Shown here piece after piece: positions 18,543 through 27,190 of a stretch of 33,195 nt of DNA. Position 1 is the stretch's first letter, and each line of letters begins with the position of its first letter. The stretch comes from a virus. The notes below the pieces were generated by a model. The model saw nothing but the letters and a program-made list of their open reading frames with translations, was not told where the DNA came from and searched no databases. The position numbers and the translations under genes were made by a program. The stretch lies in IMG/VR virus record IMGVR_UViG_3300005732_000007, positions 1 through 33,195 of that record; one strand, written 5' to 3'.

Positions 18543-19661
18543 ATGACTACCAAAACTGATAAAAAAGAAATTAACGTTTTCGCCGATCAATCAAAACTAC
18601 CTTTGCCAGTTGAGGCGCTAGAGGTGCCAGAATCTCAAGAGTTTATTTATCTTGATTCTAAGAAGCTGAGCATGTACCTAGATCACATAAAAGAACAGCT
18701 AGGCAATGAGGTGCCAGACGTTGAAACGGACGCAGGGCGTAAGCGCATTAAGAAATTGGGGCAATTAATTAACCAATCTGGGCAAGCGATTGAAAACCCT
18801 GGTCGTGCATACTTAAAAAGATTAAAGGCATCTGTAAAGCCTGCCGAAAATAACATAAAAGAGTTCACTGATAGTTATAAAGAATTAAGGCAAACCGTTT
18901 TAAAGCCTGTTGTGGATTGGCAGGCAGAGCAAGATCGCATAGCCGCTGAAATTGAGGCTAAGGTTGTTCGGTTTCCTGCCATTATACAAAGATGTCGTGA
19001 AACCTTAGAGGGAATGGATATTGATTATCGTGTAACTCATTTGGCCGACTTAATCTCAGAAGTACAAGAGATTCAAATCGATGATAGCTATGGCAAGCGA
19101 AAAGAAGAAGCCGAGGAAAACAAAAATCTTTGTCTTGATGAATTGGCGCGCTATCACGAACACGCAGAGCTAAAACAAAATCAAGCCAAGATTGAGGCAG
19201 AAAAAGCCGCAATTGAACAAGCAAAACGCGAAAAGAAACTACAAGAAGAAGCGGCACAAAAAGCCATTGAAGAAGAAAGAAAGAGAAATGAACAGGCTTT
19301 AAAAGATGCCGCCGCAAGAGAACAAAAAGCAAAAGATGATGCGTTTTTAGCAGAAAAGCGAGCAAAGGAAGCGGCACAGGCTGAGATAGATCAAGCCAAA
19401 GCCAAAGCTGCTAAAGATGCTGAGGACTTACAAATTCGATTACAGGCAGAAGCAAAAGCAACCGCGGATAATTACGCAAAAGAACAGGCAGAACTAAAAT
19501 CCGCTGAACAAGCAAGAGCGCTAGATAAAGCTTATCGCTCAAGAATAAATCAAGATATTTTAGGAAAGGTTATGGCCTTGGGATTCACGAAAGACGACGG
19601 CATAAAGATTATAACCGCCGCCGTTCGTGGTGAGCTTGGAGCAATGATTGTTAAGTATTAG
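18543..19661 (+). CDS. Coiled-coil protein downstream of recT
   Basis: 372 aa. The N-terminal third is mixed, including LDSKKLSMYLDHIKEQLGNE and KRIKKLGQLINQSGQAIENP. The central part has ADLISEVQEIQIDDSYGKRK. Residues about 200-340 are an uninterrupted Ala/Lys/Glu coil (EQAKREKKLQEEAAQKAIEE). The C-terminus is globular (KAYRSRINQDILGKVMALGF, KIITAAVRGELGAM). Proteins of this build (a DUF1351-like N-terminus plus coil) are often encoded beside RecE/RecT pairs, but their function is not established. A nuclease inhibitor or recombination mediator is a guess. It ends in TAG, 12 nt from the convergent fibre gene. Confidence 0.75.
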   Translation: MTTKTDKKEINVFADQSKLPLPVEALEVPESQEFIYLDSKKLSMYLDHIKEQLGNEVPDVETDAGRKRIKKLGQLINQSGQAIENPGRAYLKRLKASVKPAENNIKEFTDSYKELRQTVLKPVVDWQAEQDRIAAEIEAKVVRFPAIIQRCRETLEGMDIDYRVTHLADLISEVQEIQIDDSYGKRKEEAEENKNLCLDELARYHEHAELKQNQAKIEAEKAAIEQAKREKKLQEEAAQKAIEEERKRNEQALKDAAAREQKAKDDAFLAEKRAKEAAQAEIDQAKAKAAKDAEDLQIRLQAEAKATADNYAKEQAELKSAEQARALDKAYRSRINQDILGKVMALGFTKDDGIKIITAAVRGELGAMIVKY

Positions 19662-19673
19662 TTAATAATGAAA

Positions 19674-20090
19674 TTATAGCGAGAAAATTTCGTACAAAAC
19701 ATTATTATAGCCACCCTTTATTTCGGCCAATCCATTTTTCCCAGGTGCGGCCGTTGATGCACTCCTTCCCCATACTGAAACCTCATATTCTCCGGCAGGT
19801 ATTTCTTTATATGCTGAAACCGGCAAAACCCCATAATGGTCTTCTGTTCCAACTATATTGCATCCAGTTGTGGAGCCGTCAACCCAACTTCCATTTATCC
19901 TAACTTTTAGCGCAATCATTATTGCTTTGTTTTCAGTCCCATAAACTCCTCTATGATGGCAATCTACATGCCCAGACACTTTAATATATGATTTTTCAGA
20001 CACGGAAAAACTCCATGTATATCCTGAAATTTCAGACATTTTCTCCTGTAAATTTGGTGAGCTATATATTATTTTTTGCTTCGTCTTCAT
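19674..20090 (-). CDS. Tail-fibre-associated beta-rich protein, unknown
   Basis: 138 aa. After a helical lead (KIIYSSPNLQEKMSEISGYT), it is beta-rich, with WSFSVSEKSYIKVSGHVDCH and MIALKVRINGSWVDGSTTGC, then VSVWGRSASTAAPGKNGLAE. It looks like a beta-sandwich of the kind found as trimming or capsule-binding modules in tail fibres. As the last gene of the leftward late unit, it is probably a fibre tip or accessory receptor-binding protein. The start could be the ATG at 20090 or the later M18. Role is by position only. Confidence 0.65.
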   Translation of the reverse strand: MKTKQKIIYSSPNLQEKMSEISGYTWSFSVSEKSYIKVSGHVDCHHRGVYGTENKAIMIALKVRINGSWVDGSTTGCNIVGTEDHYGVLPVSAYKEIPAGEYEVSVWGRSASTAAPGKNGLAEIKGGYNNVLYEIFSL

Positions 20091-20247
20091 TGTCTTCTAA
20101 GTCTTCCTTTTTTTTAGTCCACTCTCCGTCTTCATTTATTATCATTCCAAGTGATAATGTCTTTTCTGTTTCAATTATATCTGTTTTTGTTAGTGGTTTG
20201 TTTTTAGACTTCCCAACAATCTCGCCATCAATTATTACATAAAACAT
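20062..20247 (-). CDS. Small acidic protein next to fibre gene
   Basis: 61 aa from the ATG at 20247 (MFYVIIDGEIVGKSKNKPLT); GGGG is at suitable distance. It has a compact beta start followed by a very acidic/basic charged tail (EDGEWTKKKEDLEDNEDEAK). Small proteins between fibre genes are often fibre assembly chaperones, and this is a possible role. It overlaps the next gene by 29 nt. The upstream stop TAA is adjacent, so translation is coupled. Confidence 0.6.
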   Translation of the reverse strand: MFYVIIDGEIVGKSKNKPLTKTDIIETEKTLSLGMIINEDGEWTKKKEDLEDNEDEAKNNI

Positions 20248-20248
20248 T

Positions 20249-21139
20249 TTAAACCCCATCCTTTAGTGTTCCTATGACCTGCTTAATTACGGCCCCTCCA
20301 ATATTTGACACCGTAAAAGAGCTATTTGTAGCTCTAGATATTGTAGCCCTAAAAGATGAGGATGGGGTATCCATAAAACCGGTAACACTCCATGAGCTTA
20401 AATTATCACTTATTATTTCTTGTGTAATTTCTGAGGAGCTGTCGACGGTACTACTAATGGCAGTGTAGATTTTTATGCTTTCGTAGTCGTTTTGTGTGTG
20501 TGAATTAGGGAAAAAATAGGTTCCGCTTAAATAGCTTCCTGAATCTAGAATTACCTCTCTTTTTGACCTGTTGTTTTTGTTTCTCAAGGGGCCACTAAGT
20601 CCGCTATCAATCCCAGTGTCAGGATCAAAATTCAAGGGACTTGAAAAAGTGCCAGTAACTCCGTTTACGCTGTAAGATCGCCCGTCCTCTTTATATATTA
20701 CATACTCAAGTCCATCAACAACAAGATTTTCAGCAATAACAGCAACTTTGCTAGAGTCGCCGTTTGCTAGTTGAGAAATCACATAATCAAATATATCCAA
20801 ATTATATTTTGCTTGTGTTTTGCTGTCTCCAGAAGTCCCGCCGTTTTCAATTGGCACCACATCATTTAAAGCCGATTCACCTACGAGAGCTACATAGCGC
20901 CACGTAACAGTGCCAGAAACGCCAGAGGCTGTTATCCTGTATTCTCCTGGGTCTGCGTAAAATTGAGCAAGCCCATCACCTGCAGTAAAAAAAGGATTTG
21001 TTTCTGTTGTTGTTCCTGCTCTATCGCTGTAAATAGTGGCGTTTAATCCTGTTGCTTCATTTACAACCGTCACCTCTGCGCCACTTATTACGTCGCCAGA
21101 GTCGTTTACTACTGTTCTTTGAAAAATTGGTAAAGCCAT
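20249..21139 (-). CDS. Tail fibre protein with N-terminal carboxypeptidase-like beta-sandwich
   Basis: 296 aa from the ATG at 21139 (MALPIFQRTVVNDSGDVISG), with GGGG upstream. Residues 1-85 form the common fibre head domain (AEVTVVNEATGLNATIYSDR, then DGLAQFYADPGEYRITASG). A linker ENGGTSGDSKTQAKYNLDIF follows, a known signature of phage fibre necks. The distal part has GRSYSVNGVTGTFSSPLNFD and further short beta repeats with no named fold. It binds near the tail tip and contacts the host. It directly follows the tail-tip gene and shares its late transcript. Confidence 0.82.
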   Translation of the reverse strand: MALPIFQRTVVNDSGDVISGAEVTVVNEATGLNATIYSDRAGTTTETNPFFTAGDGLAQFYADPGEYRITASGVSGTVTWRYVALVGESALNDVVPIENGGTSGDSKTQAKYNLDIFDYVISQLANGDSSKVAVIAENLVVDGLEYVIYKEDGRSYSVNGVTGTFSSPLNFDPDTGIDSGLSGPLRNKNNRSKREVILDSGSYLSGTYFFPNSHTQNDYESIKIYTAISSTVDSSSEITQEIISDNLSSWSVTGFMDTPSSSFRATISRATNSSFTVSNIGGAVIKQVIGTLKDGV

Positions 21140-21155
21140 TTTAGACCCCTGTTTG

Positions 21156-23456
21156 TTAATTAATTCTATTTCCGCGCACGTCGCCAAGCACAGTCCATGT
21201 AACAAGGCTCTCGCCGTTAACTGCGTCGCCTGCTTTGGCGCCCGACTGTTTAACCTCCCCTATTTGGCCGTCTTGACCGTCTTGACCTAAGTTTCCGCCA
21301 TTTCCTGCAAGCTGTCCTTGCGCTGAGTTTCTGCCACCTAAACCGCCGTTTTCTAGCGTTCCTGGCTCGCCATAAAATTTATCAAAAGCAACTATAGGCC
21401 TGTATGGTTGACCAACTATTGAACCAGCACCGCCGCCACCACCCGCGTAAAATGCTGGTGACGCAAATAAATTTAGCGAGTTCCCGCCACCACCACCACC
21501 ACCACCAATAACGCCGTTATTTGTTATCTCTATTGCTTCGTTGGCAAGTATAGCTGTTCCGCCAATTGACGCAGAGCCAGGACTCACCGCTCCACTTTCT
21601 GAAAATATATTTTGGCCGCCATTACCACCAGCCCCAACAATAAAAGCGCCTGACTGTATGTTTAATTGAAGCGTAACACCCGCAGGCCAACCAGTACCCA
21701 CCGTAAAGGCGTACAGGTTGTTTTGATTGCTACCCACCACAACGCCGCCGCGTATCTCGCAAATAACTGTATCACCGCTAACTGCCTCACTGTAAATTGT
21801 AAGAAAAGTGTTTCTTAAATTAAAATTAAATGTATCGCTATCAATTGCAACAGTTTTAATTGTTGGGTCTATCGGTTCAACTGTATCAGAAATAATTATT
21901 TCTTCTGCTGTCACTGCCCACTTTGAGTCGTCAACATTTATTTTTGTAATCTGGGTTTTTAATTGCTCAATTTCACCAATGTCATTTTGATTAATAAAGC
22001 TCTCAACATTATAGCCATTGCCTAAAGACGGAATTTGGATCCCCGAATCCCTAAGCAAATTAAAAGTGACCAACTTAGGCGGCTCAGAATACCTTCCCAG
22101 CAATAGGTTGTTTAGCCTTTCCGCTGTTGTTCTTCCGAATTGCGGTATCCATCTACAAAAGATTGTTTTAATAGATGGGGAGCCATGGTTTTCTTCTGAC
22201 TCTAAATTTACGGTTGCCAGCGTTGAACGGTAATTTTTTGCATCCTCTTGATCTTCTAGCGGGTTTATTTGTCCAAAGTAAGTCCAGACTTGTGAGACCC
22301 GTTTAGATGGTTGGTCTTTCTGGGTAAATGATCCGGCTAGCATTAAATCATCACTAATCGTTAATGATTCTTGTGAGATATCGCGCAACACTTGAAGCCT
22401 GACCAATTGCGCCAACTCATCCCACCAAATCGACATGGCAGATTGCTGTAAAATTTCATTAACTAGATCAACTACGGCTGTAGGTTCTGCGATGTATCCG
22501 GTATAAACTCGCCCCAAATAATCCGAGGTTTCATTTTGCCAGTTGCTTAAATTAATATAGCTAGCAGGAAGCGCTCCGTAATTTGTCATGAGGTCGTTAA
22601 TAATAATGGCGGGGTCAATTCCATTGTAATCTAATACAACTTGCACCCTATCATCTTCGTCATGCCATTGAGCCTCTGTGTTAAGTTGCGCTCTAACTAT
22701 TGTCATAACGTCACTAGAGCGCGTATAGCTTACAATCTCATTGCCGCCAATTGACGCAAAGCCGCTGGTCGGATATTCTGCATCACCAATGCCAGTTGGT
22801 GAAAGCGTTAAAGATCCCGCGGCGCTTGATATCGCCGCACTTAAAAGTCCATTTGAAAGCGTGGGCGCTTGCGCTTGCTCATCATCAATAAGTTTTAGCG
22901 GGTCTTTTGCTATTATCTTAAATTGACCGTTAACGTTCGGACCCTCAACGCTATCAATTATAAATGTTCTGGCCTCCATTGTTTCTATAGTGTCACCAAC
23001 TTGGCCGTTATACCACCGCAAAACACGACCCTTTAAATAGGGCTGCCTAGCCTTGAACTTGCCCCAAAACGTCCCCTGATCATACGCAATATAAGGGCGG
23101 CTTTCTGGGTATGGGTCGCCCGCTGGCCCTGTGTCGGGTGTTGGGTGGTCTCCAAATGTGATAACTAATTTAGACCGTGCACCGATAGACTCCCCCAAAC
23201 TAATAATTGAAGGCGTATAGCTGACCGACTTAATATTTTGTATAGATTCGATTTCAAAGGGTTGGTACTGAGTGCCAACACTAAAGCGCACCGTTTCAAC
23301 CGCATCAGAATAATTTGCAATGTCTTGGCATGTCTTGCGAGTGTTAAAGCACTTTCTATCACCTGTCACGCCTATGGCTGCCGTGCACGGGGCAACACCA
23401 TAAACCCTTGTGCATTTTAATAAATCTATTTCAATGTATGTTAAGCGCTGCGTCAC
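21156..23456 (-). CDS. Tail-tip hub/receptor-binding protein with Cys4 motif and polyglycine end
   Basis: 766 aa from a GTG at 23456 (GGAGGGG upstream, GTGA overlap with the previous gene). Four cysteines in the first 43 residues (C15, C24, C36, C43) have spacing x8, x11, x6; the outer pairs match the Fe-S-binding spacing of lambda tail-tip gpL. Then come a tail-hub-like middle (FWGKFKARQPYLKGRVLRWY, ARTFIIDSVEGPNVNGQFKI, YNGIDPAIIINDLMTNYGAL) and a C-terminus from about residue 590 that is extremely glycine-rich (VGAGGNGG, GGGGGGGG, AGGGGGAGS, GGLGGRNS, GNGGNLGQDGQDG). The latter resembles polyglycine-II adhesin tips. It probably joins the tube end to host recognition. Family inferred from order and motifs. 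Confidence 0.82.
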   Translation of the reverse strand: MTQRLTYIEIDLLKCTRVYGVAPCTAAIGVTGDRKCFNTRKTCQDIANYSDAVETVRFSVGTQYQPFEIESIQNIKSVSYTPSIISLGESIGARSKLVITFGDHPTPDTGPAGDPYPESRPYIAYDQGTFWGKFKARQPYLKGRVLRWYNGQVGDTIETMEARTFIIDSVEGPNVNGQFKIIAKDPLKLIDDEQAQAPTLSNGLLSAAISSAAGSLTLSPTGIGDAEYPTSGFASIGGNEIVSYTRSSDVMTIVRAQLNTEAQWHDEDDRVQVVLDYNGIDPAIIINDLMTNYGALPASYINLSNWQNETSDYLGRVYTGYIAEPTAVVDLVNEILQQSAMSIWWDELAQLVRLQVLRDISQESLTISDDLMLAGSFTQKDQPSKRVSQVWTYFGQINPLEDQEDAKNYRSTLATVNLESEENHGSPSIKTIFCRWIPQFGRTTAERLNNLLLGRYSEPPKLVTFNLLRDSGIQIPSLGNGYNVESFINQNDIGEIEQLKTQITKINVDDSKWAVTAEEIIISDTVEPIDPTIKTVAIDSDTFNFNLRNTFLTIYSEAVSGDTVICEIRGGVVVGSNQNNLYAFTVGTGWPAGVTLQLNIQSGAFIVGAGGNGGQNIFSESGAVSPGSASIGGTAILANEAIEITNNGVIGGGGGGGGNSLNLFASPAFYAGGGGGAGSIVGQPYRPIVAFDKFYGEPGTLENGGLGGRNSAQGQLAGNGGNLGQDGQDGQIGEVKQSGAKAGDAVNGESLVTWTVLGDVRGNRIN

Positions 23457-24247
23457 ACTATCCCCTCCATATTGAGTGTGATTTGCATCATACCATTAGC
23501 GCGCTGATTTTGGGGGGTCGGGTTACCTGTAATCCAAATATAACCCACCTCAAGCGGGTAAGACTCAGGCCGCCATGAAAAGAACGCTGGTGTTCTGTTG
23601 CTGCGATTAATGAAGGGGTCAAGGCTTGCCCTGTAATAAGTCGGCGTCAAATTCTTTAAATCAATTGAATTAGAAAAAGATTCTCGCCTTGTTACTGTGC
23701 CTAGATACTGTCCTGACTCACTAAAGCCGCCAACTGAAATCGTATTTCTACCCATGACTATTGGTGTGTGACCAACATAGATGTTCCGTTCAAACCTTGT
23801 TGCGACACCAACATACACAACCGCCAAGCGTGGCGGGTTTGGGTTGTTTCTAATTGATATCCTGACCGATTCAGGGGACGCAGTGCTGAATAAAAACAAT
23901 ATTGATTGTGCCGTACTAGCGCTGGACCAATCAAACAGGGTTGAATAAATCCCGTTAGAGAAAACCTGAATTCTAATTTCTGCGGTAGTCTCTAGGTTGT
24001 GTCTAGCAATGCCCACATAATCAATCTCTAGACTGCCTATATCAATGTCTATATCTTGCTGACTTATGCTGTCAGCTTGCCAAGCGAAGGCCGTCGAGGG
24101 ATTCCCTAGGTTGCTTGCTGGCTCGATATCTAGCTCGCTTGTTGCTGTTATATTTGTTGGTAGTGCGTAATTGATCCAGCACAAACGAGGTGCATTAGGG
24201 TCTTCTAGTGCTTGCTGAGTTAATACTAAAGAAGGTGAAAAAGGCAT
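23453..24247 (-). CDS. Tail protein downstream of tape measure (distal tail/minor tail)
   Basis: 264 aa, almost all beta: LCWINYALPTNITATSELDI, FAWQADSISQQDIDIDIGSL, a carbohydrate-binding-like sandwich, then YVGVATRFERNIYVGHTPIV and a final domain with SWRPESYPLEVGYIWITGNP. The position immediately after the tape measure and before the tip hub corresponds to lambda gpM/Dit-type proteins that cap the tube end. The start shares its A with the tape-measure TAA (TAATG). I would not assign a named family without a search. Confidence 0.75.
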   Translation of the reverse strand: MPFSPSLVLTQQALEDPNAPRLCWINYALPTNITATSELDIEPASNLGNPSTAFAWQADSISQQDIDIDIGSLEIDYVGIARHNLETTAEIRIQVFSNGIYSTLFDWSSASTAQSILFLFSTASPESVRISIRNNPNPPRLAVVYVGVATRFERNIYVGHTPIVMGRNTISVGGFSESGQYLGTVTRRESFSNSIDLKNLTPTYYRASLDPFINRSNRTPAFFSWRPESYPLEVGYIWITGNPTPQNQRANGMMQITLNMEGIV

Positions 24248-26214
24248 TATATTACCACCTTGTAGCCGTCTGCTTGTTGCTCTGCTATTTGTTCCATTAG
24301 GTTTCTAACCGCGTCACCCGTAAACAATTGATCACTTGAAAAGTCACCTTGAATAATTAGACTTCTCGATGTGTCGTTACTTCCTGCGCCGCCGCTTGTC
24401 GCTTGCTCAGACGTGCTAGGCGTACCGCCGCTAGGTGCTGAAATTGAGCCGCCACCACTACCAAAACTGGTTGATGCTATGCCACTTATCTGCACCGCTG
24501 TTGCCACTGCTGCTGTGGCTGCAAATGCCGCGCCCAATACAGGGCCACCAGCCGCCGCACCTTTAGCGTAACTTGATTGAATAGCTGAATAACCGTCTAT
24601 TGTCGCCTGCGCCAATGCTGCCACCTTGCCGATTTCAAAAAGCTTTTTGTTTTCAGTATTCATTAAGCTAGAAAGATTTCCAAACGCGCTAGACGCAACA
24701 TTTAATTTTGCCTTAGCTGCTGCTGTTTCTATTGCGATTTGCTTGTCTGCTGCTGCCTTTGCTTGCGCTTCTGCATCATCATCAAAGCGCTTTTGAAGGC
24801 TCATCTTTTGTGATAAGTATTCTTCATCTGTTAATAGTTTTAATTGGTTTCCTTCAGCTAAAGCCACTAGATCCTGCTCAAGCTTTTCTGTTGCAATTTC
24901 TTGCTCTGTCAAATTTGCAAGCCTTATTCTTTCTAGCCTGCTTTCTAATTCTTTTTGCTGTTTGTCTGCTAAGTCTTGCTCATCTTTTGTTAAGCCTTGA
25001 GTTTCTGGAATGATTACACTTCCACTAGTTGCTTTTCTTGCTTCTACTGCAACTTTTGCCGCCTGCTCTGCTGCCTCTTTTGCGTCTTTTATAAATTGCT
25101 CAAAAGCAATTGATGGGCGATCCTCACTAATTAAAGAATTTAGCTCTTTCCTAGTTTCTCTAAAAGAGATCATAGCAAGCTGGCTTTGTATTGATATTTC
25201 CCTTAAAGCGTCAGATTCACCGTAAACAACCTCGTTTAAATCAACACCTGGGATGTTATTTAATCCCTTTATGGTTTCATTAACGATTGTATTAATGTCT
25301 CTTCCTACATCGTCCCAAGCCTCTATGACAAACTTAGCCGCCGCAACCGCTGTTATTTTCAGTTGGTCATAAGCAAGTTCAACCGCTTTGGCTCCAATTT
25401 TTATGATGTGGAAAGAGTCAGCCAAAGCTCCAGCACCAGCAACGGAAAAATCAAAAGCGTCTTGGGCTGCTGTTTCAAAGCCTTTCATACTAATAGCTGA
25501 ATCAACTATTTTTTCTGACACCTGATCTATCACAGGTGCAAATTGCAAGGCTAGTTGCTGAGTAACGCCACTAACCACGTCGCCCATTTCAGAGATACTA
25601 TCCCTTGCTCTACTTATTGTTTCCGCGTCAATGTCAGACAGAGAAAGCCCTAGAGCGTCCGCTCGCTCCGACATAATTTGAAGTTGCTTGCCGTTTTCTG
25701 TTAGTAGCGGGATTAAGCGCGTGCTATCTGAAGCCATGGTCTCCATAAAGAAAACCATATCAGCTTGGGATAAGTTGGCTTTTTCAAGGGTTGAAACGTA
25801 GAGCTGTAAGGCTTCTGCGCCTGACAACTCTTTAAAGCTATCTGCTGTAATTCCAACTTTTGGCGCTATCTGTTCGAAAAAATCAACCATAGGACCGGCG
25901 CCAGTTGCATTAAAGTCGCCTATTCTATCGTTAAAATCTTGGAGTATTCCGCCTAACTTGTCTTGCTCGATGCCAAATCTTCTAGCCGCAAAAGCCATTT
26001 GCTGAAAGTCAGAAACGGTTGTATTTGCTGCTGTAGATAGTATTGATAGCTCTTTAGCTTGGCTTGACGCTGAGGCAAATATAGCGGCGCTGGCTGCTGC
26101 TGCTGCCGCAACCATTGCCGCCGACCATTTGGCCGCTTTCTTTGCTGATTCATTGAAGGTTTTTTGAAGGTCTGAGTCATCACCAAGCAACCTAACTTTT
26201 AAATCTTTAGCCAT
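24247..26214 (-). CDS. Tail tape measure protein
   Basis: 655 aa, the ruler around which the tube polymerises. N-terminal Ala-rich stretch (AAMVAAAAAASAAIFASASS), then a region TTVSDFQQMAFAARRFGIEQ typical of lambda-type TMPs, long helical segments (about 380-520), a hydrophobic Gly/Ala stretch near residues 545-590 (AAAGGPVLGAAFAATAAVAT) and a Ser/Gly-rich C-terminus. At about 0.15 nm per residue, a tail near 100 nm would be expected, consistent with a siphovirus. The start overlaps the chaperone frameshift product by 8 nt. It shows no lytic transglycosylase motif. Confidence 0.9.
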   Translation of the reverse strand: MAKDLKVRLLGDDSDLQKTFNESAKKAAKWSAAMVAAAAAASAAIFASASSQAKELSILSTAANTTVSDFQQMAFAARRFGIEQDKLGGILQDFNDRIGDFNATGAGPMVDFFEQIAPKVGITADSFKELSGAEALQLYVSTLEKANLSQADMVFFMETMASDSTRLIPLLTENGKQLQIMSERADALGLSLSDIDAETISRARDSISEMGDVVSGVTQQLALQFAPVIDQVSEKIVDSAISMKGFETAAQDAFDFSVAGAGALADSFHIIKIGAKAVELAYDQLKITAVAAAKFVIEAWDDVGRDINTIVNETIKGLNNIPGVDLNEVVYGESDALREISIQSQLAMISFRETRKELNSLISEDRPSIAFEQFIKDAKEAAEQAAKVAVEARKATSGSVIIPETQGLTKDEQDLADKQQKELESRLERIRLANLTEQEIATEKLEQDLVALAEGNQLKLLTDEEYLSQKMSLQKRFDDDAEAQAKAAADKQIAIETAAAKAKLNVASSAFGNLSSLMNTENKKLFEIGKVAALAQATIDGYSAIQSSYAKGAAAGGPVLGAAFAATAAVATAVQISGIASTSFGSGGGSISAPSGGTPSTSEQATSGGAGSNDTSRSLIIQGDFSSDQLFTGDAVRNLMEQIAEQQADGYKVVI

Positions 26215-26443
26215 TTTTAGCCGCCTGTAAATCGTCGTAAAGTTCTTTTAAATTGCTTTCACTTAAGTTACCGCTTGCGCCGTCTTCTGCTTTTACCTTA
26301 GCCCTTACGACTGCATTAATTTCACCAATGGTCATTTTCCTAACTTCACTCGGGGCTAAGTCAAGATTTAAAACAGCCGCCCCGTAGATATCGCCCCAGT
26401 CCACATCTATTAATCCGCCTCGTCCTTGGGCTGTGTCACTTCC
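26207..26443 (-). CDS. Second half of the tail assembly chaperone, reached by -1 frameshift
   Basis: This 78-residue segment reads GSDTAQGRGGLIDVDWGDIY after the slip and ends LYDDLQAAKNG. It has no convincing start of its own; an in-frame start near 26479 would lie inside the upstream gene and lacks a ribosome-binding site. The frame is entered from the upstream chaperone at the heptamer 26449-26443, giving a 185-aa fusion. In lambda gpG/gpGT and many siphophages such fusions bind the tape measure and tube. WGDIYGAAVLNLDLAPSEVR has the feel of the GT/T domain. It ends 8 nt inside the TMP start. Confidence 0.85.
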   Translation of the reverse strand, partial: GSDTAQGRGGLIDVDWGDIYGAAVLNLDLAPSEVRKMTIGEINAVVRAKVKAEDGASGNLSESNLKELYDDLQAAKNG

Positions 26444-26763
26444 TTTTTTTCTTCTGCATCCTTGGGCGCTGGCAAGCAAGCAATCAAAATACCAGATGCC
26501 GCAACAATTACGCCTTGACCAATGCCGCCCGACTTTTCAAATACATCTTCTGGCGTTACTGTAACGCCAGCGTTACCTAATGTTTTTGCTACAATTTCCG
26601 CGGCTATTCCGCTCGGCAAATCATTGTTACTCATGCGCACGATTAAAGACGAAAGCGAACAGCCGCGCCCCTGCTCAAGAGTATTGATTAATTCTAATGT
26701 TGGTCTGATTTTGTAAATCTCATCATTCCAAGTTAATTCGATATCCTGCCAAATTTTAGCCAT
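26410..26763 (-). CDS. Tail assembly chaperone (short form)
   Basis: 117 aa: MAKIWQDIELTWNDEIYKIR, then PTLELINTLEQGRGCSLSSL and GIAAEIVAKTLGNAGVTVTP. This matches the GTA/HK97-type phage tail assembly chaperone (GTA_TAC-like) that precedes the tape measure. The last part is charged and holds the slippery run (EEKKEVTQPKDEAD), after which 0-frame translation stops. A minority of ribosomes should shift to -1. It follows the tail tube gene by 22 nt. The short form is expected in excess over the fusion. Confidence 0.87.
   Translation of the reverse strand: MAKIWQDIELTWNDEIYKIRPTLELINTLEQGRGCSLSSLIVRMSNNDLPSGIAAEIVAKTLGNAGVTVTPEDVFEKSGGIGQGVIVAASGILIACLPAPKDAEEKKEVTQPKDEAD
26443..26449 (-). promoter_or_regulatory. 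-1 ribosomal frameshift site A-AAA-AAG
   Basis: In the 0 frame of the short chaperone the codons are GAA-AAA-AAG, i.e. the heptamer A-AAA-AAG that drives the efficient dnaX shift in E. coli. A -1 slip puts GGA next and enters the long frame that runs to 26207. A purine-rich stretch (GGATG) lies upstream and could act as a Shine-Dalgarno-like stimulator; no strong hairpin is obvious downstream. Confidence 0.88.
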
Positions 26764-26785
26764 TTAATGATTGCCTTTTGTTGGT

Positions 26786-27187
26786 TTAAGGGGTTGCTGC
26801 TTTGACTACTGCGCCGCTAGATGAGTATGAAGCGCTAAATGTAACGGCTTCATTGTATGGCAAACCTTCACTGTATGTTGATTGTGCGAACTGACCTGTT
26901 AGGGTGAATGTTCCGTAATCAAGAATAAGCTCATCAATTAAAGAGTTTCCTAGGGCTATATCCATTAGAGCTGTGGTTGCTGTGCTTGCCGCAATATCTG
27001 CAAGACCGTCAAGCGTAACCTCTACAGACTTTTCGCCCATTTCATCAAGAAAGCGCTGAATGCCGTCATCGCCGTCTGAGGTGACATTAATAAGACTGTT
27101 ATTAATAGTTAGTGATTTTGTTCTGGCTGTTGCCACAACAGTTCCAGCAATTGATATTGTGACCTTGCGGCCTAACATTTCAGCCAT
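26786..27187 (-). CDS. Major tail protein (tail tube, TP901-1 family)
   Basis: 133 aa, the hexameric tube subunit. MLGRKVTISIAGTVVATART, LTINNSLINVTSDGDDGIQR, FLDEMGEKSVEVTLDGLADI and FTLTGQFAQSTYSEGLPYNE form the beta-sandwich of the Phage_tail_2 (TP901-1) group, with the typical 'I-N-x-x-x-I-x-V-T-S-x-x-D-x-G' signature. The length is normal. It lies between the tail-completion protein and the chaperones. The short spacing to neighbours indicates shared late transcription. Confidence 0.92.
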   Translation of the reverse strand: MAEMLGRKVTISIAGTVVATARTKSLTINNSLINVTSDGDDGIQRFLDEMGEKSVEVTLDGLADIAASTATTALMDIALGNSLIDELILDYGTFTLTGQFAQSTYSEGLPYNEAVTFSASYSSSGAVVKAATP

Positions 27188-27190
27188 TTT

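Noticed and set aside
21140-21205. 22-residue N-terminal extension of the tail fibre
   Set aside because: It overlaps the end of the tail-tip gene and has no ribosome-binding site. MALPIFQRTV is the usual start of this fibre family.
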